Source: Myxococcales bacterium (GTDB lineage: Bacteria; Myxococcota; Polyangia; Polyangiales; Polyangiaceae). From it: a stretch of DNA of 64,000 nucleotides. The stretch covers positions 1 through 64,000 of the forward strand of contig PLXW01000108.1 of NCBI GenBank assembly GCA_003151595.1, written 5' to 3'. The notes under the pieces were generated by a model. The model saw only the letters and a list, made by a program, of their open reading frames with translations. It did no database searches and was not told where the DNA came from. The translations under genes were made by a program, and so were the position numbers. This document shows, piece by piece, positions 23,087 to 32,121 of this stretch. Positions within the stretch are counted from its first letter, which is position 1. Every line of letters starts with the position of its first letter.

Positions 23087-25324
23087 GTGCGGAAGCTCGC
23101 AGCGCCGTGCAATTTATTCGCGGTCTGGCGCCTGGCGGGCCTCGTGCTGGCCGCGGCCCTCCTCACCGGGTGCGTAGGCGACGGCGGCGGGGCCATCCCG
23201 CTCACGCGCTGGACGCTGGTGAGCGCGCGCGGGTCGAGCGACGTGACGCTGCCGGCGCACGTGGGGAGCCGCCTGCCGCCAGGGCCGACGACGTACGCGC
23301 TGAAGGCGCACGTGGAGCTGCCGCCGGAGTTTCGCGATCGGCCGCTGACGTTGTCGATCGCGCACCTGCCGGCGCTGGCGACGTTGCGCGTGGCGGGGCA
23401 CGAAGCGGTGCCGCTGGAGACGAGCGCGCTCGATCGCTACCGCTCGCAAGGGCCGCACCGCTGGCGCATCCCCGTCGAGGACATCGACGGCGGCGAGATC
23501 GATCTCGAGATCGAGGTGGCGCACAACTGGACGCAGAGCGCGTGGATCAACACCGTCCCCACGCTGAGCACGTCGGCGGCCGGCGACCCGCGCGTCATCT
23601 TCGTGGAGACGTTCGACGAGATCACGGCGCAAGCCGCGCTGGCGACGACGCTGTTGATGTCGTTCACGTACGGCGTCCTCTTCCTGCTCGACCGGCGTCG
23701 CACGCCGCACGCCTGGCTCTCCTTGCAGTCGCTCCTCAGCGGCGTGTACCCCGCGCTCATCCTGGGGCTCACGCAGCCGGTGTTCGGCACCGCCGAGATC
23801 GCAATCGGCGCTGTGCTCATCTGCGCGGCGACGGTCTCTTCGCTGCAATTCATCGTGGCCGTGGCCGGTGGGCCTGCGCCGTCGCGCGCGTGGTGGTTGT
23901 GGGTCGCGCTGGCGATCGTGGCCGCGCTCTTCTTCCACGACGGCTTCACGTCGCCGACGATCTGCGTGTCGATCGTGCTCGGCACGATCGTGACCTGCTG
24001 CCTGCGCGCGGTCTTCCTCGCCAGGACCACGCCCGCCTCCTCCACGGCCCGCATCGCGCGCCTCGGCTTTCCGCTCGCGGCGCTCGTCTCGCTGCCCGAT
24101 TTTTGCGCGCTGCTCGGGACCGCCGAGCCGTTCGGCGGGTTGCGCGGCGGGGCGCTGGCGTTCGTGGCCATCTCGCTGCTTCAAGCGCTGGCGCTGAGCC
24201 GCAGTCACATCGAGTCGCTGCGCCACGCCGATGCGCTCAACGTCGAGCTCGCGTCACGCGTGGTCTTGCTCGAGCAGAACAACGACGAGATTCGCGTGCT
24301 CAACGACGAGCTTCGCCGCCAGGTCTCGGTCCGCTCCGAGCACCTGGCCGAAGCGCTGGCGCGGCTCGGGCCTATGCACACGCCGCCGCGCGCGTTCGTG
24401 CCGGGCGACGTGGTCGATGCGCGCTACCGCGTGGTGCGGCGCATCGGCGAAGGCGGGATGGGGATGGTCTACGAGATCGAGCGCGCGACCGACGGGAAGC
24501 GACTCGCCTTGAAGGTGCTGCAGGCGCCGAGGAGTGGGGCGGAGCTGGCGCGGTTGGCGCGTGAAGCGGAGATCGCGTCGCGCGTCGATCACCCGAACGT
24601 GGTGGGGATCAAGGACGTCGACGTCTCCAACTCGGGGACGTTGTTCGTGGTGATGGACCTGATCGACGGGCCGTCGCTCGACGGAATGCGGTCGCGGTTC
24701 GCCGACGTGCCGTGGGCGGTGCGGATCCTGGCGCAGATCGCCGAGGGGCTGGCGGCGCTGCACGAGCTCGGGATCGTGCACCGCGATCTGAAGCCGGGGA
24801 ACGTGCTGGTGACGCAAGGGTCGCAGGATGAGGTGGCGAAGATCGCCGACTTCGGGATCGCGACGCACACGCGCGCTGGCATTGGAGCGACGACCGCGCC
24901 GCAAGACGACGTGAGCGCGCCGTTCGACGAGCGACCCACGAACCCCGCGGGCGATCGCGCGCTGACACGCACCGGGCAGATCCTGGGAACGCCGGTCTAC
25001 ATGGCGCCGGAGCTGGTGCGCGGCGCGCGGCTGGCGACGGCGTCGTCGGACATGTACGCGTTCGGCGTCATCGCGTGGGAGCTGATGACGGGCGACCTGC
25101 CGGAGGGGTTCGAGGCGCTCATGCATCTGCGGAAGAGCGTCGACGTGGCGTCGATCGCGTCGGTGATCCCGACCATGGCGCCGCGCCTCGTGAAGCTCAT
25201 CGACGCGTGCCTCGCGCCGGATGCGGCCGCGCGCCCGACGGCGAAGGCGCTGGCCGCGGCGCTGGCGATAGCCGTTGGGGCGCCGGCGAAGATGACGGGC
25301 GCGGCTCCAGGCATCGCGTCGTGA
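23087..25324 (+). CDS. Receptor Ser/Thr protein kinase with 7TM (DISM-like) sensor module
   Basis: This 745-residue protein opens with a lipoprotein-like signal (LAGLVLAAALLTGCVG). A periplasmic jelly-roll-like domain (about residues 35-185) contains TYALKAHVELPP, LATLRVAGHEAVPL and HRWRIPVEDIDGG. Seven to eight membrane helices follow to about residue 375. A coiled coil (residues 380-425, LLEQNNDEIRVLNDELRRQV) links to a complete Hanks kinase: GEGGMGMVYEIE, LALKVL, HRDLKPGNVL, DFGIATH, GTPVYMAPEL. The front half has the plan of 7TMR-DISM receptors, which usually drive histidine kinases or cyclases. The start is GTG after AGGA; an upstream ATG at 23015 is less likely. Divergent from uppS. Confidence 0.85.
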   Translation: MRKLAAPCNLFAVWRLAGLVLAAALLTGCVGDGGGAIPLTRWTLVSARGSSDVTLPAHVGSRLPPGPTTYALKAHVELPPEFRDRPLTLSIAHLPALATLRVAGHEAVPLETSALDRYRSQGPHRWRIPVEDIDGGEIDLEIEVAHNWTQSAWINTVPTLSTSAAGDPRVIFVETFDEITAQAALATTLLMSFTYGVLFLLDRRRTPHAWLSLQSLLSGVYPALILGLTQPVFGTAEIAIGAVLICAATVSSLQFIVAVAGGPAPSRAWWLWVALAIVAALFFHDGFTSPTICVSIVLGTIVTCCLRAVFLARTTPASSTARIARLGFPLAALVSLPDFCALLGTAEPFGGLRGGALAFVAISLLQALALSRSHIESLRHADALNVELASRVVLLEQNNDEIRVLNDELRRQVSVRSEHLAEALARLGPMHTPPRAFVPGDVVDARYRVVRRIGEGGMGMVYEIERATDGKRLALKVLQAPRSGAELARLAREAEIASRVDHPNVVGIKDVDVSNSGTLFVVMDLIDGPSLDGMRSRFADVPWAVRILAQIAEGLAALHELGIVHRDLKPGNVLVTQGSQDEVAKIADFGIATHTRAGIGATTAPQDDVSAPFDERPTNPAGDRALTRTGQILGTPVYMAPELVRGARLATASSDMYAFGVIAWELMTGDLPEGFEALMHLRKSVDVASIASVIPTMAPRLVKLIDACLAPDAAARPTAKALAAALAIAVGAPAKMTGAAPGIAS

Positions 25325-25337
25325 TATTTGATCCCGC

Positions 25338-26645
25338 ATGATCGGGATGAAAGTCACGCTGCGCCTCCGGATGTCGTCGCACGACGCGCACTACGCGGGC
25401 GAGCTCGTCGATGGCGCGCGCATGCTGGCGCTGTTCGGGGATCTCGCGACCGAGCTGCTGATTCGCCTCGACGGCGACGAGGGTCTGTTCCGCGCGTACG
25501 ACAGCGTCGAGTTCCTCGCGCCGGTGTTCGCGGGCGACTACGTCGAGGCCGTGGCGGAGCTCGTTCGCATCGGCGAGACGAGCCGGCAGATGCGCTTCGA
25601 GGCGCGCAAGGTGGTGGGGAACCTGCGCCAGCCGGGGCTGCCGGCGAGCGCCGCCGACGTGATGGCCGAGCCGATCGTGGTGTGCCGCGCGACGGGGACG
25701 TGCGTGACGCCGAAATCGATGCAGCGCCGCCCGAAGGAGCTGTACATGCCGGCGCTGCCGCCGGGGCCGGCGCCGGGTGAAGAGGCGCTGGTGACGCCGC
25801 CGGTGACCGATTTCGCCGAGGTGATTCTGACGGCGGCGATCGTGGGCGCGGAGGTGACGCGCGAACAGACGAAGCACCTGCCGATCACGGCGCAGGAGAT
25901 CGCGGACGAGGCGGCGCGCTGCCGCGAGGCGGGCGTGGCGGTGATTCACCTGCACGTGCGGAACGCGGACGGGTCGCCGACGCAATCGAAGGAGCTGTTC
26001 GGCGAGGCGATCGCCGCGATCCGCGCGAAGACCGACTGCATCGTGCAGACGTCGACCGGCGGCGCGGTGGGGATGAGCATCGACGAGCGCGCGCAGCCTC
26101 TCGCGTGTCGGCCGGAGATGGCGACGCTCAACTGCGGGACGATAAACTTCGGCGACGACATCTTCGTGAACACGCGGCCGCAGATTCGCGATCTCGCGGG
26201 GCGGATCAAGAAGGCGAACGTGGTGCCGGAGCTCGAGTGTTACGAGGTCGGGCACGTGGAAGAGGCGCTGCTCCTGTTGAAGGAAGGGGCGATCGGTCGG
26301 CCGCTGCACTTCCAGTTCGTGATGGGGATCGCGGGCGGGATCGGCGCGACGGAGGAGAACGTGAAGTACCTGCGGTCGTTGATCCCGAGCGACGGGCACA
26401 CGACGTGGGGGGTGGCCGCGGTGGGGCGTCATCAGATGCCTCTGACGGAGCTGGCGATGCGGATGGGCGGGCACGCGCGCGTGGGGCTCGAGGACAATAT
26501 TTATCTGTCCAAGGGGGTGCTCTCGGAAGGGAGCGGGCCGATGGTGGCGCGCGCGGCGACGTACGCGCGCGGGATCGGGCGGACGCCGGTGGAGCCGGAC
26601 CGCGCGCGGACGCTGCTCGGGATCAAGCCGCGGAACGGCGTGTGA
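25338..26645 (+). CDS. Fused 3-aminobutyryl-CoA ammonia-lyase-like (Kal) and beta-keto acid cleavage (Kce/BKACE) enzyme
   Basis: Residues 1-135 form a hotdog-fold domain with the Kal-like sequence [18 protein letters not shown] and [12 protein letters not shown]. Residues from about 150 to 435 form a BKACE domain: [14 protein letters not shown], the zinc-binding [15 protein letters not shown] (His204 and His206), [22 protein letters not shown], and VGLEDNIYL with the third zinc ligand. In anaerobic lysine degradation Kce converts 3-keto-5-aminohexanoate plus acetyl-CoA to 3-aminobutyryl-CoA and acetoacetate, and Kal then removes ammonia. The two halves thus fit consecutive steps in one chain, though BKACE enzymes vary in substrate. 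ATGs at 25338 and 25347 are both possible. trpE starts one base after its stop. Confidence 0.85.
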   Translation: MIGMKVTLRLRMSSHDAHYAGELVDGARMLALFGDLATELLIRLDGDEGLFRAYDSVEFLAPVFAGDYVEAVAELVRIGETSRQMRFEARKVVGNLRQPGLPASAADVMAEPIVVCRATGTCVTPKSMQRRPKELYMPALPPGPAPGEEALVTPPVTDFAEVILTAAIVGAEVTREQTKHLPITAQEIADEAARCREAGVAVIHLHVRNADGSPTQSKELFGEAIAAIRAKTDCIVQTSTGGAVGMSIDERAQPLACRPEMATLNCGTINFGDDIFVNTRPQIRDLAGRIKKANVVPELECYEVGHVEEALLLLKEGAIGRPLHFQFVMGIAGGIGATEENVKYLRSLIPSDGHTTWGVAAVGRHQMPLTELAMRMGGHARVGLEDNIYLSKGVLSEGSGPMVARAATYARGIGRTPVEPDRARTLLGIKPRNGV

Positions 26646-26646
26646 C

Positions 26647-28080
26647 GTGAAGACGCGCACGCTGGTCGCCGACAACCTGACGCCGGTGGGGGCCTATGCG
26701 GCGCTCCGTCAGGCGGATCCGCAGCGGGCGTCGTTCTTGTTCGAGAGCGTGGTGGGCGGAGATCGCTGGGGGCGGTTTTCGATCCTGGGGTATCGGCCGC
26801 GGTACGAGGCGGTTCTCGGCGCGAACGGGAAGTGGACGCTGACGGGCGACGCGCAGCAGGCGGGGGTGAGCCTGGACGGCGCGGGGGATCCGCTGGCAGC
26901 GGCGGAGCCTTTGTTTCGCGCGAGCGATGCGCGGAGCGAGGTGGCGAATCCTGCGGCGAAGCTGGCGCGGGCGCACTTCGGGTTTCTGGCGTGGGACCTG
27001 GTGCACGCGATCGAGAAGGTGCCGGCGTGGGGGGCGGACGCGGGGGGAACGAACGGAGCGCTTGCGCGGTTCGTCGGCGGCGCGACGCTGGTGGTGTTCG
27101 ATGCGCTGGCGCAGACGGTGACGATCGCGGCGGAGCGTGAGGAAGACGTGGATCGCGCGCACGCGGATCTGGCGACGCCGGCGACGCTGAAGAGAATCGC
27201 GCTGCCGGATCGGACGCGGATTCCTGCGGACGTGGTGGTCGATACGGACGACGCGACGTACGAGGCGAAAGTCCGGCGCGCGCAGGAGTACATCGCGGCG
27301 GGGGACGCATTTCAGATCGTGCTGGCGCGGAGGTTTCGCGTGGCGCGGAGCGGGCGGGATCCGTTCGATGTTTACCGGGCGATGCGGGTGATCAATCCGT
27401 CGCCGTACATGTACTTCCTGGATTTCCCGGCGCTCGAGGGAGAGAAAACGCGGACGCAGATCCTGGGGGCGAGCCCGGAGACGATGGTTCGGCTGGAAGA
27501 CGGCGTGATGACTGTGCGTCCGCTGGCGGGGACGCGGCCGCGCGGGAAGACGCTGGAGGAAGACGCGGCGCTGGAGAAGGAGCTGCTGGCGGATCCGAAG
27601 GAGCGCGCGGAGCACGTGATGCTGATCGATCTCGGGCGCAACGACGTGGGGCGCGTGGCGGAGATCGGGAGCGTGGAGCTGGCGCGGCGGATGGAGATCG
27701 AGCGGTACTCGCACGTGATGCACATCGTGAGCGAGGTGCGCGGGAAGGTGGCGAGTACGACGCCGCCGCTGGAAGTCGTGAGGGCGGCGTTTCCGGCGGG
27801 GACTTTGTCGGGGGCGCCGAAGGTGCGCGCGATGCAGATCATTCGCGAGCTGGAGGCGCGGCCGCGGGGGATTTACGGGGGCGCGGTGGGGTACGTGGCG
27901 AAGACGGGGGATCTGGATTTCGCGATCGCGATCCGGACGGCGGTGTGCCGGGGGGACGCGTTCGAAGTGACGGCGGGCGCGGGGATCGTGGAGTCGAGCG
28001 TGCCGAAGAGCGAGGCGGACGAGACGCGCGCGAAGGCGCGGGGCGTGCTGTGCGCGATCGAGGCGGCACCGCAGGGGTAG
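26647..28080 (+). CDS. trpE: Anthranilate synthase component I
   Basis: TrpE converts chorismate to anthranilate, with ammonia supplied by a TrpG partner, in tryptophan synthesis. The 477-residue length is normal. Visible are the N-terminal feedback-site region (FLFESVVGG, GRFSILGYRP) and the chorismate-binding C-terminal half with PSPYMYFLDF, ILGASPETMV, PLAGTRPRGKT, HVMLIDLGRNDVGR, FPAGTLSGAPKVRAM, GIYGGAVGY and AGAGIVESSVP. The GTG start lies one base after the kal-kce stop, so the two are co-transcribed. No trpG or other trp gene follows; the transcript probably ends in the palindrome beyond the stop. Confidence 0.94.
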   Translation: MKTRTLVADNLTPVGAYAALRQADPQRASFLFESVVGGDRWGRFSILGYRPRYEAVLGANGKWTLTGDAQQAGVSLDGAGDPLAAAEPLFRASDARSEVANPAAKLARAHFGFLAWDLVHAIEKVPAWGADAGGTNGALARFVGGATLVVFDALAQTVTIAAEREEDVDRAHADLATPATLKRIALPDRTRIPADVVVDTDDATYEAKVRRAQEYIAAGDAFQIVLARRFRVARSGRDPFDVYRAMRVINPSPYMYFLDFPALEGEKTRTQILGASPETMVRLEDGVMTVRPLAGTRPRGKTLEEDAALEKELLADPKERAEHVMLIDLGRNDVGRVAEIGSVELARRMEIERYSHVMHIVSEVRGKVASTTPPLEVVRAAFPAGTLSGAPKVRAMQIIRELEARPRGIYGGAVGYVAKTGDLDFAIAIRTAVCRGDAFEVTAGAGIVESSVPKSEADETRAKARGVLCAIEAAPQG

Positions 28081-28127
28081 CGACGTCGCGCGCGGGAGAG
28101 AGAGGGAGAAGAGACTCCGGGGCGCTC

Positions 28128-28218
28128 GCCCGACGGGGGTCTCCGTACTCGGGAGAGCGGAAATTGCTCCAAAGCGAGGCCGTACCGCTCTCCCTGCGCT
28201 CGGAGACCCCCGCCGGGC
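28128..28218. repeat. Large interrupted palindrome after trpE (possible terminator)
   Basis: The outer arms at 28128-28145 and 28201-28218 pair over 18 bases with one mismatch (core CGGGGGTCTCCG / CGGAGACCCCCG). Inner arms GGGAGAGCGG at 28151-28160 and CCGCTCTCCC at 28185-28194 pair over ten bases. The loop is 24 bases. It lies about 50 bp after the trpE stop. It could end transcription from both sides, or be the remnant of a small palindromic element. No T-run follows. Confidence 0.6.
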
Positions 28219-28260
28219 TGGTTTGGACGCGGGGATCGCGGGGACGCTTAGCGTCTTGCC

Positions 28261-28518
28261 GGGGCGCGTGGCGTTTCGCGGGGGCGCGCGCGTTTTCGCC
28301 AGGGCGCGTGCGCCCTCACTGGGGCGCGTCGCGTTTCGCGCGGGCGCGTGCGTTTTCGCCAGGGCGCGTGCGCCCTCACTGGGGCGCGTCGCGTTTCGCG
28401 CGGGCGCGTGCGTTTCGCCAGGGCGCGTGCGCCCCCGCTGGGGCGCGCTGCGTTTCGCCGGGGCGCGTGCGTTTTCGCCAGGGCGCGTGCGCCCCGGCTG
28501 GGGCGCGCTGCGTTTCGG
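28261..28518. repeat. GC-rich minisatellite: 60-bp units built from three 20-bp monomers
   Basis: A little over four tandem units begin at 28261, 28321, 28381, 28440 and 28500 (last one partial). Unit three is one base shorter, so the array is not under reading-frame constraint. Each unit contains three diverged 20-mers of the type GGGGCGCGTCGCGTTTCGCG, all starting near GGGCGCG. With the palindrome just before it, this array fills the only gap over 300 bp in the window (28081-28526). I see no gene in that gap. It sits between the convergent ends of trpE and the histidine kinase gene. Confidence 0.9.
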
Positions 28519-28526
28519 TTAGGGGG

Positions 28527-30413
28527 CTACGAGGGCTTTCCCTGGAGCGCCATTCGCGTGGCGTACGTGCCCGTGTCGGCGGTGGGGAGCCAGACGTGGA
28601 ACGCGGCGCCGCCGCCGGTCATTTCTTCGACCTCCAAGGTGCCGCCGTGGAGCTCGACGATGCTGCGGGCGAGGGAGAGGCCGAGGCCGAGGGAGCCCAT
28701 GCGGCGGGCGCGGTCGGCGTACTTGAAGGCGTCGAAGACCTTTTCGAGCTCGGCGCTCGGGACGCCGCGGCCGGAGCTTTCGATGTCGACGCGGAGTTTG
28801 TTGGCGATGTCGGCGGGGATGGCGGCGCGGACCTGGACGCGGCCTTTTTCGGAGAAGCGAACGGCGCTCATGATGACCGCCGTGATGGCCTGGGTGATGA
28901 GGGTGGCGTCGACGAAGAGGCGGGGGACGCCCGGCTGGATTTCGCCGACGATGTCGACGCCGGTGCCGACGGCGAGATCTTTGGCGTCGAGGACGGCGCT
29001 CATGACGACGTCGCCGACCATGGTGAGCTCCGGCGAGAGAGTGAGCTCGCTGGCTTCGGCGCGGGCGGAGTCGAGGATGGTCTGGATGAGGACGAGGAGC
29101 TCGCGTCCGCGCTGCTCGATGATTTCGAGGCTCTCGCGCTGGCCGTCGGTGAGGACGTTGCGGCGGACGATTTCGGTGAAGCCGAGGATGGAGTTGAGAG
29201 GGCCCTTGAGGTCGTGGCTGATCGAGGCCAGGAACATGCCGCGCATGCGCTCGGCGGCGGCGCGGGCGACGATCGATTTTTCCTGGGCGCCGGCGAACTC
29301 GCGGAAGACGCCGCCCAATTCGTCGATGGCGTCGAGGAGCTCGGCGACGGAGTGGAAGCGGGGCTCGCGCTGGACGCGGGTGCCTCGGATGACGTCTTGA
29401 ACGCCGGTGGCGCGGACCTCGCGCGTGGCGAGCTTGATGTCGTCGGCGAAGGCCTGGCCGAGACGCGCGCCGAGGATGCCGGCGAGCGCGCAGGCGACGA
29501 GCGCGAGGAAGGAGTAGACGGTGGTGACGGGGCTGAGGCGCGTGGTGGCGAATTGAACGATGGCGTGGCCGGTGTCGAGAGGGACCGTGAGGACGGAGTC
29601 GCCGTCTTCGGTGTGGGCGACGGTGAACTCGGTGGGGTCGCGATCGAGGACGACGTGCATGCCGTGGGCGCGCGCTTCGTCGGCGGCCTCGGGGAGGCCG
29701 GCCTTGTCGTTGCCGAGCTGCTCGAAGACGCCGCGCGCGAGCTCGGTGGCGTCGCTCTGGCGCTCGGCGACGTCGAAGGCGCGCGCGTGGGCGTAGACGA
29801 GGAGAGAAGCGCCGAGGGCGACGAAGGCGACGGGGCCGGCGACGGCGGCGAGGAGCCGGGTGCGGACGCGTGAGGCGCGACGGAGATCGAGCATCTCCAG
29901 CGCGGCCTTGGCGGCGGGCTGCGGGGCGAGCTCGAGGACGCGCGTCACCGACGTGCGGAGCATGATGTAGAGCGGCAGCGCGGCGGCGCTCACCATGGTC
30001 ATGGTGAGGAGGACGAGAGCGAGCTGGGTGTACGGGTCGTTCGTGACGGGGCGGATCGGCGTGACGAGCGTCGAGCAGCAGACGACGAACGCGGCGATGG
30101 CGTCGAGCGTGGTGAGGCGCGCGGGGAGCGCGTAGAGCGCGAGGAGATCGCCCGGCTCGACGGCCGAGGAGCCGAGCGACATCGAGCGGAGGACGGACTT
30201 CAGGTGGCGCGTCGCGAGGAACGTGACGGCGACGTCCCACACGATCATGACGAGCGAGATCCAGAGGGCGAGCTTGAAGCTGCCGAGGAGGACGCTCGAG
30301 TCGAGGAGGAGGAGTCGCGGCGCGAAGGCGACGACGAAGACCTCGGTCGCGAATCCAACGGCGAGCTGGATGAGGATCAAGCGAAAGGTCAGGCGCGCGG
30401 CCACCTGATTCAC
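28527..30413 (-). CDS. Membrane histidine-kinase-like protein with degenerate ATP-binding site
   Basis: This protein of about 628 residues has an N-terminal membrane region of four or more helices, a further membrane-flanked extracytoplasmic part (around residues 190-305), then a HisKA domain with an intact phospho-acceptor motif SISHDLKGPLN (His400). The catalytic domain is odd. The N-box reads AVIMSAVRFS, with Ser516 where the Mg-binding Asn belongs. The G1 box reads ESSGRG, with Ser546 where the ATP-contacting Asp belongs. The G2 motif LGLGLSLA remains. It may be an inactive kinase that receives phosphate from, or dimerises with, the intact kinase just upstream, whose stop overlaps its GTG start (GTGA). 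Confidence 0.85.
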   Translation of the reverse strand: MNQVAARLTFRLILIQLAVGFATEVFVVAFAPRLLLLDSSVLLGSFKLALWISLVMIVWDVAVTFLATRHLKSVLRSMSLGSSAVEPGDLLALYALPARLTTLDAIAAFVVCCSTLVTPIRPVTNDPYTQLALVLLTMTMVSAAALPLYIMLRTSVTRVLELAPQPAAKAALEMLDLRRASRVRTRLLAAVAGPVAFVALGASLLVYAHARAFDVAERQSDATELARGVFEQLGNDKAGLPEAADEARAHGMHVVLDRDPTEFTVAHTEDGDSVLTVPLDTGHAIVQFATTRLSPVTTVYSFLALVACALAGILGARLGQAFADDIKLATREVRATGVQDVIRGTRVQREPRFHSVAELLDAIDELGGVFREFAGAQEKSIVARAAAERMRGMFLASISHDLKGPLNSILGFTEIVRRNVLTDGQRESLEIIEQRGRELLVLIQTILDSARAEASELTLSPELTMVGDVVMSAVLDAKDLAVGTGVDIVGEIQPGVPRLFVDATLITQAITAVIMSAVRFSEKGRVQVRAAIPADIANKLRVDIESSGRGVPSAELEKVFDAFKYADRARRMGSLGLGLSLARSIVELHGGTLEVEEMTGGGAAFHVWLPTADTGTYATRMALQGKPS

Positions 30414-32041
30414 GGCAGGCTCCTTCGTCGTGCGGCGCGCATCGAAGCGGAGGTACGCGAGTGCTGCGACGGGTGCTGCGGGCGCTCGAACCACAGCGGC
30501 AAGAGCACGCGGAACGTGGAGCCGCGTCCAACCTCGCTCTCGACGTGGATCGTGCCGCCGTGCATCAACACGAGGCGGCGCGCGATGGCGAGGCCGAGGC
30601 CCGTGCCGCGCTTTCGCGCGCGCTCTTCACCGGCCTGCTTGTACTCCTCGAAGATGACGGCCCGCTCGGCGGGCGAGATGCCGGGGCCTGTGTCGGTCAC
30701 GGCCACTGTGGCGTAGTTGCCCTGACGGCCGAGGGCGATCGTGACGTGGCCCTGGCTGGTGAACTTGATCGCGTTGCCAACGAGGTTGGTGATGATCTGG
30801 CGAACACGGCGCGCGTCGGCGTCGGCGAGGACCCCCGGCTCGCCTTGCACGCTCATCGCGACAGGCTTCTCGCCGAGGAGGCCTTGCGACTCACGGTGGA
30901 TCTCGTGCGCGAGCTGCCAGAGGTCGACCTGCACGCGCGTGAGCTTCAACTGTCCGCTCTCGATGGCGCTGAACTCGAGGATGTCGTTGATGAGCTCGAG
31001 GAGGTGCGCGCCCGAGCCGCGGATCTGCTCGACCTCTTCGCGCGCCGTAGGGGTGAGCGGGCCATCGACCTCCGTGACCAGGATGTCGGCGAAGCCGAGG
31101 ATGGCGTTGAGCGGGCTCCGGAGCTCGTGGCTCACGGCGGCGAGGAACGCGGCGCGCTCGCGATCGGCGGCGGACGCGCGAGACAGATCGTCGTGGTAGC
31201 TCCGCTCGGCGGCGGCGAAGCGCCCGACGAGCGCGTTGAAGCTGCCGGCGAGGACGCCCACTTCGTCCATCGTGCGCACGGGGACGGGCTCGCCCGTGGG
31301 CTCGGTTCGCACGCGGACCATGCCGCGCACGCGCTGCGTGAGGTACACGACCTCCTCGTTCGCGTCGCGCGCGACGGCGTAGGCCACGGTCGCCGCGACG
31401 CCGATGAGCAGCGTGGTGAGCGCGACGAGCGCGGTGACGAACGCCGGGCCCCCTTCGGGCGCGGCGGGCTCGCGTACGAAGACGACGAGCCGCTGGAGTT
31501 GATACGGCGGAGCCAAGGCGTGCACCGCAAAGCGGGTTCGACCGAGCGCGGTGATGGCCTCTCCATGCACGAGCTGCGTCACGCGTCGGAGCGCGTTCTT
31601 GTCGAGCGCGCCCAGGCTCGCGTCGAGGATGACGTCGTTCTCGTAGCTGAGGAGCAAGAGCTCCGATCCCGTGCGTCGCGCGGCGAGCTGGATGGCTTCC
31701 AGCCGCTCGGGGCCCGGCGGCAGGCGACTGATACGCGCGGCGGCGGTCGATGCGAGCATCTCGGCGTCCGCGGCGGCGTGCTCGTCGCTGGCGCGCGCCA
31801 AGGCATCGAGCCCCACGATCCCGATCCCGATCGCCACCGCGAGCCCAACCACGAGCACGATGAGCGGCGGCAGGACGAGAAGCGGTAACGCGTTGCGCGC
31901 GCGATACTTCGAAAGACGGATCGTCTGCGTCGCGTTGAGCGACGGCGTTCGCCCCAGCGGCGTGTTCAGCGTCGTCGGCGCCGGCGCGCCACGCGCCCGC
32001 GTCGCGGAAGACGGAGGCTCACTGATTCCCGGAGCCGTCAC
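30410..32041 (-). CDS. Sensor histidine kinase with HAMP domain
   Basis: This 543-residue kinase has a cytoplasmic N-terminal tail of about 50 residues, a membrane helix (LPLLVLPPLIVLVVGLAV), a periplasmic sensor of about 110 residues, and a second helix (FVTALVALTTLLIGVAAT). A HAMP-like linker with VRVRTEPTGEPVPVRTMDEVG follows. The kinase core is complete: H-box VSHELRSPLNAILGF, N-box TNLVGNAIKFT, G1 DTGPGIS, F-box VIFEEYKQ and G2 GTGLGLAIARR. It should autophosphorylate. No response regulator is adjacent. Its stop overlaps the start of the degenerate histidine-kinase-like gene. The GTG start is weakly supported. Confidence 0.92.
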   Translation of the reverse strand: MTAPGISEPPSSATRARGAPAPTTLNTPLGRTPSLNATQTIRLSKYRARNALPLLVLPPLIVLVVGLAVAIGIGIVGLDALARASDEHAAADAEMLASTAAARISRLPPGPERLEAIQLAARRTGSELLLLSYENDVILDASLGALDKNALRRVTQLVHGEAITALGRTRFAVHALAPPYQLQRLVVFVREPAAPEGGPAFVTALVALTTLLIGVAATVAYAVARDANEEVVYLTQRVRGMVRVRTEPTGEPVPVRTMDEVGVLAGSFNALVGRFAAAERSYHDDLSRASAADRERAAFLAAVSHELRSPLNAILGFADILVTEVDGPLTPTAREEVEQIRGSGAHLLELINDILEFSAIESGQLKLTRVQVDLWQLAHEIHRESQGLLGEKPVAMSVQGEPGVLADADARRVRQIITNLVGNAIKFTSQGHVTIALGRQGNYATVAVTDTGPGISPAERAVIFEEYKQAGEERARKRGTGLGLAIARRLVLMHGGTIHVESEVGRGSTFRVLLPLWFERPQHPSQHSRTSASMRAARRRSLP

Positions 32042-32121
32042 TCCGACGAGTCTACTCCGTTGCGCGTGCGCGACTCATTGCGTCGCGCACCTTCACGCAT
32101 GGAGTGTTTGACGCGCCGCAC

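Noticed and set aside
26645..26660. Trp attenuator or leader peptide in front of trpE.
   Set aside because: trpE begins one base after the preceding stop codon, leaving no room for a leader.
28261..28518. Possible CRISPR array.
   Set aside because: Units are contiguous and near-identical with no unique spacers; no cas genes are in the window.
28223..29400. Open frames running through the minisatellite, giving RARAPSLGRVAFRAG-like repeats.
   Set aside because: One repeat unit is a base shorter, so no frame is maintained across the array; there is no start signal, and one frame enters the histidine kinase gene on the wrong strand.
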